Positions 52,998 through 61,946 of a stretch of DNA of 64,000 nt are shown here, piece by piece; position 1 is the first letter of the stretch; the number at the start of each line of letters is the position of its first letter. A model generated the notes under the pieces. That model made no database searches, was not told the origin of the DNA, and worked only from the letters and a program-made list of their open reading frames with translations. This stretch comes from Mycolicibacterium senegalense (GTDB taxonomy: Bacteria; Actinomycetota; Actinomycetes; Mycobacteriales; Mycobacteriaceae). The position numbers were made by a program, and so were the translations under genes. The DNA is taken from NCBI RefSeq assembly GCF_019645875.1, contig NZ_CP081000.1:4154001-4218000 (forward strand), given 5' to 3'.

Positions 52998-54143
52998 ATG
53001 GCAAACGAGGCCGTGGACGCTCCTGTCGAGAACGTCGACCACCTGCAACGCTCCAGCCGTGACGTCACCACCCTGCCATCGGTGCTGTCGAAATGGCTGT
53101 CCACCGTGATGCCCGGCGGCCTCACCCCCGAAATCACCGTGGAGAGCGGGGTCGACTCCAACGGCATGTCCTCGGAGACGATCATGCTGACCGGCCGCTG
53201 GGAAGAAGACGGCGAGTCCAAGGAGCAGAAGTGGGTGGCCCGCGTCGCCCCCACCGCCGACGACGTCCCGGTGTTCTCGTCCTACCGTCTTGACCACCAG
53301 TTCGAGGTGATGCGCCAGGTCGGCGAACTCACCGACGTACCCGTGCCCAACGTGCGCTGGATCGACACCGCCGGAGAGGTGCTCGGCACCCCGTTCTTCC
53401 TGATGGACCGGGTCGACGGACAGGTGCCCCCGGACGTCATGCCCTACACCTTCGGCGGCAACTGGTTCGCCGACGCCCCCCTCGACCGCCAGCGCGAGCT
53501 GCAAGACCGCACCGTCGAGGTACTGGCGAAACTGCATGCAATCCCCGACGCCGCCGAGCGCTTCGCGTACCTGTCCGAGGTGGATCCGCCCGGTGAGACC
53601 CCGCTGCACCGGCGCTTCGCCTGGCTGAAGGACTGGTACGAGTACTCGGTTCCCGACATCGGCCGTTCCCCGTTGGTCGAACGCGCGCTGACGTGGCTGG
53701 AGGACAACTTCCCCGAGGATGTGGCGGCGTCGGAAACCGTTCTGACGTGGGGCGACTCCCGCATCGGCAACGTGCTCTACGACAACTTCCGGCCCGCGGC
53801 CGTACTCGACTGGGAGATGGCCACCATCGGCCCCCGCGAACTCGATGTCTCCTGGATCATCTTTGCGCACATGGTGTTTCAGGAACTGGCGGGCATGGCC
53901 GGGCTGGCGGGTCTGCCGGACGTCATGCGCGAGGAGGACGTCCGCGCCACCTACCGGGAACTCACCGGGGCGGAACTCGGCGATTTGCGCTGGTTCTACG
54001 TCTACTCAGGTGTCATCTGGTGTTGCGTGTTCATGCGCACCGGTGCCCGGCGGGTGCACTTCGGCGAAACCGAGAAACCCGACAATGTCGAAACGATGTT
54101 CTACCACGCGCCGTTGCTGCGGCGCCTGATCGAGGAGTCGTAA
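52998..54143 (+). CDS. APH-fold protein with altered Brenner motif
   Basis: 381 residues, phosphotransferase-like (FadE36-type) fold. ATP-binding strand VARVAPTADDVPVF near residue 83. The usual HGDxxxxN is WGDSRIGN (251-258): the first His is Trp, but catalytic Asp253, Asn258 and DWE (271-273) remain, so kinase activity is plausible. It resembles the kinases that act on hydroxyacyl-CoAs rather than antibiotics. It directly abuts the next gene and is controlled from the shared promoter with the TetR. Confidence 0.85.
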   Translation: MANEAVDAPVENVDHLQRSSRDVTTLPSVLSKWLSTVMPGGLTPEITVESGVDSNGMSSETIMLTGRWEEDGESKEQKWVARVAPTADDVPVFSSYRLDHQFEVMRQVGELTDVPVPNVRWIDTAGEVLGTPFFLMDRVDGQVPPDVMPYTFGGNWFADAPLDRQRELQDRTVEVLAKLHAIPDAAERFAYLSEVDPPGETPLHRRFAWLKDWYEYSVPDIGRSPLVERALTWLEDNFPEDVAASETVLTWGDSRIGNVLYDNFRPAAVLDWEMATIGPRELDVSWIIFAHMVFQELAGMAGLAGLPDVMREEDVRATYRELTGAELGDLRWFYVYSGVIWCCVFMRTGARRVHFGETEKPDNVETMFYHAPLLRRLIEES

Positions 54144-55259
54144 ATGCTCGGCCCGATGGACGAATTCCCGGTCCACCAAGTCCCCCAACCGATCGCCTGG
54201 CCCGGATCGTCGGACCGGAACTTCTACGACCGTTCGTACTTCAACGCCCATGACCGCACCGGAGACATCTTCGTCATCACCGGTCTGGGCTACTACCCCA
54301 ACCTCGGGGTGAAGGACGCCTATTTCCTGGTACGACGCGGAGATGAGCAGACAGCCGTCCACCTGTCCGACGCGATCGACCAGGACCGGCTCAACCAGCA
54401 CGTCGGCGCCTACCGGGTCGAGGTCCCCGAGCCGCTCAAGAAGGTCCGCATCGTGCTCGAGGAAACCGAAGGCATCGCCGCGGATCTCACCTGGAACGGG
54501 CTCTTCGACGCCGTCCAGGAACAGCCCCACCTGATGCGTCAGGGCAACCGGGTGACTCTCGATGCCCAGAGATTTGCCCAATTGGGTTCCTGGAGCGGCT
54601 ATCTGGAGATCGACGGTCAGCGCATCGACGTGGACCCGGACACCTGGATCGGCTCGCGCGATCGATCTTGGGGAATCCGGCCGATCGGTGAGGCCGAACC
54701 CGCCGGACGCCCCGCCGACCCGCCGTTCGAAGGCATGTGGTGGCTGTATGTTCCGATGGCGTTCGACGACTTCTCGATCGTCTTCATCATCCAGGAGGAG
54801 CCCAACGGCTTCCGCTCGCTCAACGACTGCAGCCGGGTGTTCAAGGACGGCCGCGTCGAGCAGCTCGGCTGGCCACGGGTGAAGATCCACTACCGTTCCG
54901 GCACCCGAATTCCCACCGGGGCCACCATCGAGGCCACCACGCCGGACGGCACCCCGGTCCGGTTCGACGTGGAATCCAAACTGCCCGTGCCGATTCACGT
55001 CGGCGGCGGTTACGGCGGCGACGCCGACTGGATCCACGGCGTGTGGAAGGGCGAGAAGTTCACCGAACGCCGCACCTACGACATGAACGACCCGGCAGTC
55101 GTCGGCCGGACCGCATTCGGCGTGATCGACCATGTCGGACGGGCACTTTGCACCGAGGGCAACGCTGCGCCGGTGGAAGGCTGGGGCTTGTTCGAGCACG
55201 GCGCACTCGGCCGGCACGACCCCTCCGGCTTCGCCGACTGGCTCACCGTCGCCCCGTAG
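54144..55259 (+). CDS. Conserved protein of unknown function, possibly CrtC/AttH-like beta fold
   Basis: 371 residues. No signal peptide or membrane helix. It is rich in beta strands and in Trp and Asp. Recurrent strand pairs suggest two lipocalin-like halves, as in hydroxyneurosporene synthase/AttH-type proteins, but this is only a visual impression. Features include YFNAHDRTGDIFVITGLGYY, RDRSWGIRPIG and MWWLYVPMAFDDFSIVF. The ATG follows the previous stop codon directly, so the two genes are translated as a pair. Confidence 0.75.
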   Translation: MLGPMDEFPVHQVPQPIAWPGSSDRNFYDRSYFNAHDRTGDIFVITGLGYYPNLGVKDAYFLVRRGDEQTAVHLSDAIDQDRLNQHVGAYRVEVPEPLKKVRIVLEETEGIAADLTWNGLFDAVQEQPHLMRQGNRVTLDAQRFAQLGSWSGYLEIDGQRIDVDPDTWIGSRDRSWGIRPIGEAEPAGRPADPPFEGMWWLYVPMAFDDFSIVFIIQEEPNGFRSLNDCSRVFKDGRVEQLGWPRVKIHYRSGTRIPTGATIEATTPDGTPVRFDVESKLPVPIHVGGGYGGDADWIHGVWKGEKFTERRTYDMNDPAVVGRTAFGVIDHVGRALCTEGNAAPVEGWGLFEHGALGRHDPSGFADWLTVAP

Positions 55260-55267
55260 ACCCATCG

Positions 55268-55375
55268 TTTGTCACGCCAGAGTGGCTGTCGCCGTCGACG
55301 GCCACTCTGGCGTGACAAAGCACGAGGGCCCGAACCGTCGGAACCACTCTGGCGTGACAACGAGCTGGCGTGACG
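55268..55375. repeat. 19-bp perfect inverted repeat plus extra copies of the CCACTCTGGCGTGACAA element
   Basis: Arms 55268-55286 and 55301-55319 are exactly complementary with a 14-base loop. A further copy of CCACTCTGGCGTGACAA is at 55344-55360, and a partial one (CTGGCGTGACG) at 55365-55375. It lies between two convergent genes and probably acts as a bidirectional terminator. Confidence 0.7.
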
Positions 55376-55385
55376 TAGGACCGGC

Positions 55386-55751
55386 TCAGGCGGCCCAGAA
55401 CAGCGCGCCCGCACCGATCGCCTCGACCAGGCAGTAGAACCAGTTGGGATAGAAGGCCGTCCGTTCGTCGAACACCGCTGAGACGGCGCGGCCGACCGCC
55501 ATTCCGGCCAGCGCGGCGCCAACGGTGATCAGTATCCCGGTGCGCACGTCCCCCGGCGCGACGGCCGCGTAACCCAGCACCGCGGCCATGGCGACACCGA
55601 AACCGCCATACACGCCACGGACTTCCGCGCGGGCCGCTGCGGTTCTGAGGTCATAGTCGAACGGACGCAAGATCGTCTGCGGAGCCGCCAGCGCATACAC
55701 ACCCATCCCGACGAAGAACATCCCGACGACGGCGATGACGGCGTTGCTCAC
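55386..55751 (-). CDS. Small four-helix membrane protein (DUF4345-like)
   Basis: 121 residues, four hydrophobic helices: SNAVIAVVGMFFVGMGVYAL, EVRGVYGGFGVAMAAVLGY, ILITVGAALAGMAVGRAVSA and FYCLVEAIGAGALFWA. EVRGVYGG and AVGRAVS match DUF4345. A perfect AGGAGGT ribosome site precedes the GTG at 55751, which fixes the start within a longer open frame. Function unknown. It is downstream of the monooxygenase gene on the same strand, across a 173-base gap. Confidence 0.85.
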   Translation of the reverse strand: MSNAVIAVVGMFFVGMGVYALAAPQTILRPFDYDLRTAAARAEVRGVYGGFGVAMAAVLGYAAVAPGDVRTGILITVGAALAGMAVGRAVSAVFDERTAFYPNWFYCLVEAIGAGALFWAA

Positions 55752-55924
55752 GGTCTTACCTCCTGTTTCGCGTTGTCCGCCCAGCACGCAGACTGAACGC
55801 GTGCCGGCGCTTCCACAAACCAGCTGCTGACGACGGGCCTCCGTATCCGGACGCCGTGACGAGCGTGCGCAGAATGTCGGTGAAATGCGGCGTGCCGGGC
55901 GACAGACACGCACGCTCGCGGTGA

Positions 55925-57415
55925 TTAGGAAGCAGCCTCGGCGGCGGGAGCAGGGACGGGGGCACGACCGAAGACCATCGACTCGTCGATGCGGTCGAAA
56001 CGGTGGTCGATGGCGTCCAGCACGTAGTTGTGCCGCACGTGCCACGGCCGCTTCGTGCCCGAACGCGGCAAGGCATGCTCAGAACGCTGGATGTAGCCGG
56101 CCTCCAGATCCCACGTCCGCTTTTCGGGCATCGGTACCGCGCCCTTGTGCGGATAGGCATGGGTGTAACCGTGAGCACCCAGGTAGGCCAAGAGGTTTGC
56201 GAAAGCCCGCGCGGTCATGTCGGCCCGCAGTGTCCATGACGCGTTGGTGTAACCGATGCACCAGGCCAGGTTCGGCACGTCCTCGAGCAGGAACTCCTTG
56301 TAGACGAACCGCTCGGTCGGCTTGACCTCGTGACCGTCCACTGCCAGCCGGATCCCGCCGAGGGCTTGCAGTTGCAGGCCGGTCGCGGTGACGATCACGT
56401 CGGCATCGACCCGCCCACCCGACTTCAACACGATGCCCGCGGCGTCGATGTGGTCGATGTGATCGGTGACGATATCGACCCGGCCGTCACTGATGTGTTC
56501 GTAGAGGTCGCCGTCGAGCACCAGGCACATGCGCTGGTCCCACGGGTTGTATCGCGGCTTGAAATGCACGTCGACGGGATAGCCCTCGGGCAGCGCGGCG
56601 ATGGTGCGGTTGCGGACCAGCCAGCGCCCGAACTTGGGTGCCTTGCGGAACATGAAATACGTCAGCATATGGATCGCCGCGTTGCGGGCCCGCACCACCT
56701 GATGAGACAGCCTGCGCGGCAGGATCTTCCGGATGGCTTGCACCATCGGGTCGATGCGCGCCATCGACATCATGTAGGTCGGTGAGCGCTGCAGCATCGT
56801 CACGTGGGCGGCCTGCTGGGCCAGGGCGGGCACCAGGCTGATCGCCGTGGCACCGCTGCCGATCACCACCACACGCTTGCCGGAGTAATCCAGGGACTCG
56901 GGCCAGAACTGCGGGTGCACCACCTCACCGGCGAAGCTGTCGATACCGGGGAATTCCGGGGTGTAGGGCTCGTCGTAGTTGTAGTAGCCGGTGCCGCAGA
57001 ACAGGTACCGGCACCGGTAGGTCCTCGGTTGTCCGTCCTGCTCGGTCTGCACGGTCCAGGTGTCGGTGCCCGAATCCCAATCCGCGGACAACACATGGGT
57101 GTTGAACCGGATGTGCCGGTCGATGCCGTGTTCGCGCGCCATCTCGGTGAGATAGGCGCGGATGTCGTCGCCGTCGGCCACGTTCTCCGGCTTGGTCCAC
57201 GGCTGGTACGGGAAGCTCAACGTGAAGATGTCGCTGTCCGAGCGGATCCCCGGGTAGCGGAACAGATCCCAGGTGCCGCCGATCCGCTCCCGGCGTTCCA
57301 GCACGGCGTACGTCAGGCCAGGGCTCTTCTCGTGCACCCGGTAGGCCGCACCCAGCCCTGAAATCCCGGCTCCGATGATGAGTACATCCGTGTACTCCGG
57401 ATCCACCGCACCCAT
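55925..57415 (-). CDS. Baeyer-Villiger-type flavin monooxygenase (EthA-like)
   Basis: 496 residues. FAD site GAGISG (15-20), NADPH site GSGATA (186-191) and between them the Baeyer-Villiger fingerprint FAGEVVHPQFWP (161-172), an exact match to FxGxxxHxxxWP. It should insert oxygen beside a ketone to give an ester or lactone, as EthA does, and may oxidise sulfides or thioamides. AAGGAGG lies 6 bases before the ATG. It follows an LLM oxidoreductase gene by 45 bases on the same strand. Confidence 0.94.
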   Translation of the reverse strand: MGAVDPEYTDVLIIGAGISGLGAAYRVHEKSPGLTYAVLERRERIGGTWDLFRYPGIRSDSDIFTLSFPYQPWTKPENVADGDDIRAYLTEMAREHGIDRHIRFNTHVLSADWDSGTDTWTVQTEQDGQPRTYRCRYLFCGTGYYNYDEPYTPEFPGIDSFAGEVVHPQFWPESLDYSGKRVVVIGSGATAISLVPALAQQAAHVTMLQRSPTYMMSMARIDPMVQAIRKILPRRLSHQVVRARNAAIHMLTYFMFRKAPKFGRWLVRNRTIAALPEGYPVDVHFKPRYNPWDQRMCLVLDGDLYEHISDGRVDIVTDHIDHIDAAGIVLKSGGRVDADVIVTATGLQLQALGGIRLAVDGHEVKPTERFVYKEFLLEDVPNLAWCIGYTNASWTLRADMTARAFANLLAYLGAHGYTHAYPHKGAVPMPEKRTWDLEAGYIQRSEHALPRSGTKRPWHVRHNYVLDAIDHRFDRIDESMVFGRAPVPAPAAEAAS

Positions 57416-57460
57416 GGCGAACCTCCTTTGGTCCCGGCGAGTACCACCCAGCCTAGGTGC

Positions 57461-58450
57461 TCAGTCGCGCAGCGCGTCAACGATCTGGGCAAGCGAATCC
57501 AGCGCGATGGGACCCGGTTGATACAGGCAGATCCGGTCGGACACCCCGCCCACCCGATCCCGGATATGGGCAGCGATGTCGGCGGGGCTGCCGCAGGCGG
57601 CGATCGTGTGCAGCACCTCGTCGTCGATCAGCGAACCCATCTCCTGCCACCGGCCCTGTTTGGACAGCGCATTGAGCTCGGGCTGCAAATCGCCCCAGCC
57701 GTGCACCTCCAGCACCGGGCGGTACGCCGGGGTCGAGCCGTAGAAGGCCAGTAGCCGCCGTGCCGCGTCGTGATCGTCCCCCGCCGACACGATGATCTCC
57801 GGGACGATGGCCAGCTCCCCTGCGTCGCGGTCGGCCGCGGCGAGCCCCTCCCGGACCGCCGGCAGTGTCGCCTCATGGAGGAACCTCTTGGACCCGAACG
57901 GCATGACCAGCAGGCCGTCGGCGAACTGCGCGGTGGCCCGGGTGAGCCGGGGCCCCAACGCGCCGACGTAGATCGGCGGCGGACCGTACGGGTTGTCCCG
58001 CGGCGTGAACGTCGGCGTCATCAGCGTGTGCCGGTAGTACTCGCCTCTAAAATTCAAGGAGTCGAGCCCGCCTGGGTTCTCCCAGGCGGCGAAGATCGCC
58101 CGCAACGCCGCGACGAACTCGGACATCCGAGCCACCGGGCGGTCGAACTGCGCGCCGAAGCGCTTCTCGATCTGGGTGCGGATCTGCGTGCCGAGCCCCA
58201 GGGTGAAGCGGCCGCCGGACAGGATCTGGTGGTCGATCGCCTGGTGCGCCAGGTGAATCGGGTTGCGGGGAAAGGCGATTGCCACGTTGGTCATCAGGTC
58301 CAGCCCGCCCACCGTCGCTGCCAGGGTCAAGGGGGTGAACACATCGTGGGGCCCCTCGAAGGTGAACACCCCGTCGGCACCGGCCTCACGCAAGGCCGCG
58401 GCCCGGTCGATGGCGCCCTGCGGCCCGAACAACGCTGTCATCACCTTCAC
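57461..58450 (-). CDS. LLM-class F420- or FMN-dependent oxidoreductase
   Basis: 329 residues of the luciferase-like fold: GADGVFTFEGPHDVFTPLTLA (first part), the MTNVAIAFPRNPIHLA barrel strand, GRFTLGLGTQIRTQIEKRFG and PPPIYVGALGPRLTR. This pattern suits mycobacterial F420-dependent enzymes; the cofactor is inferred. Start codons GTG at 58450 and 58444 or ATG at 58441 are all possible. It is divergent from the amine oxidase gene with only 18 bases between, so their promoters must overlap each other's coding start. Confidence 0.88.
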   Translation of the reverse strand: MKVMTALFGPQGAIDRAAALREAGADGVFTFEGPHDVFTPLTLAATVGGLDLMTNVAIAFPRNPIHLAHQAIDHQILSGGRFTLGLGTQIRTQIEKRFGAQFDRPVARMSEFVAALRAIFAAWENPGGLDSLNFRGEYYRHTLMTPTFTPRDNPYGPPPIYVGALGPRLTRATAQFADGLLVMPFGSKRFLHEATLPAVREGLAAADRDAGELAIVPEIIVSAGDDHDAARRLLAFYGSTPAYRPVLEVHGWGDLQPELNALSKQGRWQEMGSLIDDEVLHTIAACGSPADIAAHIRDRVGGVSDRICLYQPGPIALDSLAQIVDALRD

Positions 58451-58468
58451 GCGTGAGAGCCTAGACAG

Positions 58469-59821
58469 GTGAGCATCCCAACGAGCACCGACGTCGTCGT
58501 GGTCGGCGCCGGCTTCGCCGGCCTGTCCGCCGCGCGCGCCCTGGTCCGGCTCGGACACCAGGTGGTGGTGCTGGAGGGGCGGGACCGTGTCGGCGGACGC
58601 TCGTCGACCACCACGATCGCCGAGGTGCCGGTCGACCTGGGCGGCACATTCGTCGGCCCCACCCAAGACGCGGTGCTGGCGCTGGCCGACGAACTCGGGT
58701 GCGACACGGTGCGCACCTACGACCGCGGCAAGAACCTGATCCGGTGGCACGGCCGGGTGCGCTCGTACCGCAGCACCATTCCGCGGCTGTCGATGATGGA
58801 ACTGTTCGACGTCTCCCGGATCCAGTGGCGCTTCGAACGGCTGTGCCGAGGCATCCAGGTCAGCGAGCCGTGGAAGAGCGCGAACGCCCACGAACTCGAT
58901 GAGCTCAGCCTCGAAAAATGGTTGCGTTCAGCCGGTGCGGGCGCCTCCACCCGCAACCTCATGGCGATCATGTCGCGAGTGACCTGGGGTGCCGAGCCCG
59001 ACGAGGTTTCGATGCTGCATGCCGCCCGCTACGTCAAAGCCGCCGGTGGGCTGGACCGCATGCTCGACGTGCGCGACGGAGCCCAGCAGGACCGGTTTCC
59101 CGGGGGCACCCAGCAGATCGCGGCCAAGATGTCCGACGAACTCGGAGACCGGGTGGTGCTCGACGCCCCCGTCGGCAGCATCGAGCGCCGCCCCGACGGC
59201 ACCGTGGCGGTGAGCTGCCCGGCCGGTGAGGTACTGGCTCGTGCGGTGATCGTGGCGATACCGCCGGCGCACCGGGGAGCTATCGAGTTCAACCCGCCGC
59301 TGCCCAAGCCGTACACCGAGCTGGCCGAGAACTGGCCGCAGGGCAACCTGAGCAAGGCCTACGCCGCCTACGAACGACCGTTCTGGCGGGCCAACGGCTG
59401 TTCGGGCGAGGCCTTGTCCGACGAAGGCCCGGTGTTCATCACCTTCGACGTCAGCCCCGGCGACGGAGGTCCCGGAATCCTGTTGGGGTTCACCGACGCC
59501 CGCACGTTCGACCGGCTGTCTGCCGACCAACGGCGCGAGCAGGCCCTGTCCGGATTCGCCACCCTGTTCGGCGACGCGGCGCTCAAGCCGATCGACTACG
59601 TCGACCACTGTTGGGGCACAGAACCGTTCGCGCCCGGTGGACCCACCGCCGCAGTGCCGCCTGGATCGTGGACACAGTACGGCCGGTGGCTGCGCGAACC
59701 GGTGGATTCCATCCATTGGGCCGGCACCGAAACCGCCGATGAATGGACAGGATTCCTCGACGGGGCGGTCCGGTCCGGTCAGCGCGCGGCAGCCGAAGTC
59801 GCCGGCCGGCTTACTGGCTGA
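58469..59821 (+). CDS. Flavin-containing amine oxidase (monoamine/putrescine oxidase type)
   Basis: 450 residues. FAD motif VVVGAGFAGLSAA with GxGxxG at 13-18, then GRDRVGGRS; the C-terminal flavin region is IHWAGTETADEWTGFLDGAV. It is similar in length and layout to actinobacterial monoamine and putrescine oxidases, which deaminate amines with O2. The N-terminal half carries the conserved PVDLGGTFVGPTQDAV. The start is GTG at 58469. Its end overlaps the convergent hydrolase gene by 11 bases. Confidence 0.92.
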   Translation: MSIPTSTDVVVVGAGFAGLSAARALVRLGHQVVVLEGRDRVGGRSSTTTIAEVPVDLGGTFVGPTQDAVLALADELGCDTVRTYDRGKNLIRWHGRVRSYRSTIPRLSMMELFDVSRIQWRFERLCRGIQVSEPWKSANAHELDELSLEKWLRSAGAGASTRNLMAIMSRVTWGAEPDEVSMLHAARYVKAAGGLDRMLDVRDGAQQDRFPGGTQQIAAKMSDELGDRVVLDAPVGSIERRPDGTVAVSCPAGEVLARAVIVAIPPAHRGAIEFNPPLPKPYTELAENWPQGNLSKAYAAYERPFWRANGCSGEALSDEGPVFITFDVSPGDGGPGILLGFTDARTFDRLSADQRREQALSGFATLFGDAALKPIDYVDHCWGTEPFAPGGPTAAVPPGSWTQYGRWLREPVDSIHWAGTETADEWTGFLDGAVRSGQRAAAEVAGRLTG

Positions 59822-60737
59822 CTGCCCGGGGAAAAGCCACCGATTCGGCCAGGGCCCGCAACTGGGCGTTCACCTGTGCCGGGCACTCCAGAATGGCGCA
59901 GTGCCCTCCGGGCACCTCGACGAAGGCGCTGAGGTTCGGGACATCGGCCGCGATCCGGCGCGACGCGTTGATGGGCAGCAACCGGTCTTTGACGCTGCCG
60001 ATCACCAGCGTCGGCACCGACAGGTTACGGACCGAGATGTGTTGTGAGCCCAGCCCGTTGACCAGGGTTCGGGCCCACCCGCCGCGACCGGCGGCCGGGG
60101 TCTCGGCGAACAGCCGGTAGACGAACTCGGCCACCCACGGCTCGGCGTCGTGGCCGACGGCCAGATGCGCGACGAGACGCTTGTTGGGGCGCTGGGCGAT
60201 CCGGGGCATCCAGGCACCGCCCAAAGTCCTGATCGCGGTACCGGCCGTGCGAATCCGGGTGGCCGCCAACGGCGCCGGGACCCGCAGCAGGTTCACGTCG
60301 CGCACCAGGTCACCGGTGGTGGTGTTGATCAGCGCGACGGCGTCGGCGCGCGCGGCCACCCGGGCCGGGTAGCGCTGCGACCACGAGGTGATCGCGATGC
60401 CGCCCATGGAATGTCCGGCGACGACTGCCCGTTCGCCGGGATTCAGCGTGGCGTCGAGTACCGCGTCCAGGTCGGCCGCGAGGTGGTTGAGGCTGTAGCG
60501 GTGCCGCCCGCGCGGGGTCTCGCTGCGGCCGTGACCGCGGTGGTCGTAGGCGATGACGCGGTAGTCGGTGGCCAAATCGGCGATCTGGTGGGCCCAGACG
60601 CCGATGGCGCAGGTGATGCCGTGGGCCAGCACGATCGGGTAACCGTCCTGCGGCCCGAATACCTCGGCATGCAACCGCACGCCGTCGACGGCACGCACCT
60701 CGACAGCGCGTCCCGGTGGTAGCTGGGGAAGGGCCAT
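59811..60737 (-). CDS. Alpha/beta hydrolase
   Basis: 308 residues. Oxyanion His-Gly in VLAHGITC, nucleophile elbow AGHSMGG with Ser110, acid in GSVKDRLLPI and base His in PGGHCAI. A helical cap lies between. No substrate signature is visible; it may be an esterase or epoxide hydrolase-like enzyme. The gene is read towards the amine oxidase gene and lies after the zinc dehydrogenase gene on the same strand, 43 bases away. Confidence 0.9.
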   Translation of the reverse strand: MALPQLPPGRAVEVRAVDGVRLHAEVFGPQDGYPIVLAHGITCAIGVWAHQIADLATDYRVIAYDHRGHGRSETPRGRHRYSLNHLAADLDAVLDATLNPGERAVVAGHSMGGIAITSWSQRYPARVAARADAVALINTTTGDLVRDVNLLRVPAPLAATRIRTAGTAIRTLGGAWMPRIAQRPNKRLVAHLAVGHDAEPWVAEFVYRLFAETPAAGRGGWARTLVNGLGSQHISVRNLSVPTLVIGSVKDRLLPINASRRIAADVPNLSAFVEVPGGHCAILECPAQVNAQLRALAESVAFPRAVSQ

Positions 60738-60780
60738 GTTGCTCCGATCATTGGCGTCGTTGCCGGTCGAATCCGAGGTT

Positions 60781-61878
60781 CTATGAGCCTACCGCGTCGG
60801 TGATCAGCACCGGTTTGACGACGTCAGCGGCCTTGGCGGCGGCCCAGGCCCGGTCGAAGCCGGAAAACGGGTAGCGGGTCACGATTCTGTTGAGCGGGAG
60901 TTCGCCACGGCGGTGCAGATCGACCAGGCGCGGGATGAAGGTCTGCGGCTCGCTGTCGCCCTCCACCACACCGCGCACGGTCAGGCCCTTGCCCATGATC
61001 GCCGCGACGGGCAGCTCGGCGGTCAGTGCGCCGAGACCCAGCAGTGCCAGCGTGCCGCGCTCCCGCAGCACCCCGACCGCCGCGGCCAGCACGTCGGGAC
61101 GGGCGGTGGTGTCCACTACGCCGGCCACTCCCCCGGTCAGCTCCAGCACGGCGGCGGCGACGTCGGAAGCTATGGGGTCGACGGTGGCAGTAGCCCCCAG
61201 TTCGGTTGCCAGCGTGCGCCGCTGCGCGATCGGGTCGACCGCGACGACGGTGCGGCAGCCCGCGATACGGGCGCCCATCACCGCCGAGAGCCCGACGGCT
61301 CCGGCCCCGAACACCACGATCGCATCGTCGGGTTGCGGCGCGAGCACGTTGAGCACTGCGCCCACCCCGGTCTGCACGCTGCATCCCAGCGGGGCGGCCA
61401 ACGCCGGGTCGATCGGGTCGGGCAACACCACCGCGTTGCGACTGCCCGCGATCGCATAGGTGCAGAAGCTGGACTGGCCGAAAAAGCCGCCGCCGACGGG
61501 GGCACCGTCGAGATGCAGGGCACTGGATTCATCGCGACGGCTACCGCGCATGTTGAGATCGGTGGAGCGCTCGCAGTAGGCCGGGCTGTCGGCCCGACAG
61601 TTGGTACAGGTGCCGCAACTGGCGAAGGTGAGAACCACCTGGTCGCCGACCCTGGGAGTGGCCTCCGGTCCGACCTGGATCACCGTGCCCGCACCTTCGT
61701 GGCCGAACACCATGGGCAGCTTGCGGAATCGTGCTGCCACACTTACGTCGGTGTGGCAGATGCCTACCGCCTCGATTCGGACCAGAACCTCGTCGCCGAC
61801 CGGCTCCCGAATCTGGACGTCGGTGAGCTGCGGATCGGCACCGACGTCGAGCAGTACCGCGGCGCGGGCGTTGAGCAT
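60781..61878 (-). CDS. Zinc-type alcohol dehydrogenase (AdhB-like)
   Basis: 365 residues, class III-like MDR. Catalytic zinc ligands Cys41 (GICHTDVS), His60-Glu61 (FGHEGAG); structural zinc ligands Cys88, Cys91, Cys94 and Cys102. NAD-binding motif VFGAGAVGLSAVMGA. In mycobacteria this type may work with a tightly bound NAD or mycothiol-related cofactor; not visible here. Divergent from fadB4 with 68 bases between the starts. Confidence 0.92.
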   Translation of the reverse strand: MLNARAAVLLDVGADPQLTDVQIREPVGDEVLVRIEAVGICHTDVSVAARFRKLPMVFGHEGAGTVIQVGPEATPRVGDQVVLTFASCGTCTNCRADSPAYCERSTDLNMRGSRRDESSALHLDGAPVGGGFFGQSSFCTYAIAGSRNAVVLPDPIDPALAAPLGCSVQTGVGAVLNVLAPQPDDAIVVFGAGAVGLSAVMGARIAGCRTVVAVDPIAQRRTLATELGATATVDPIASDVAAAVLELTGGVAGVVDTTARPDVLAAAVGVLRERGTLALLGLGALTAELPVAAIMGKGLTVRGVVEGDSEPQTFIPRLVDLHRRGELPLNRIVTRYPFSGFDRAWAAAKAADVVKPVLITDAVGS

Positions 61879-61946
61879 CCGGTGATGCTATCCACCAACT
61901 TGACACCTGTCACAATTGGCTGGCGACCCACCAGAAGGAGACACCG

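Noticed and set aside
52344..53870. Minus-strand frame extending the TetR gene to 508 codons
   Set aside because: The upstream part is antisense to the APH-like gene; the TetR family start MKAEPSPLGKTAGAGRPRD at 52952 and the operator beside it fix the true start.
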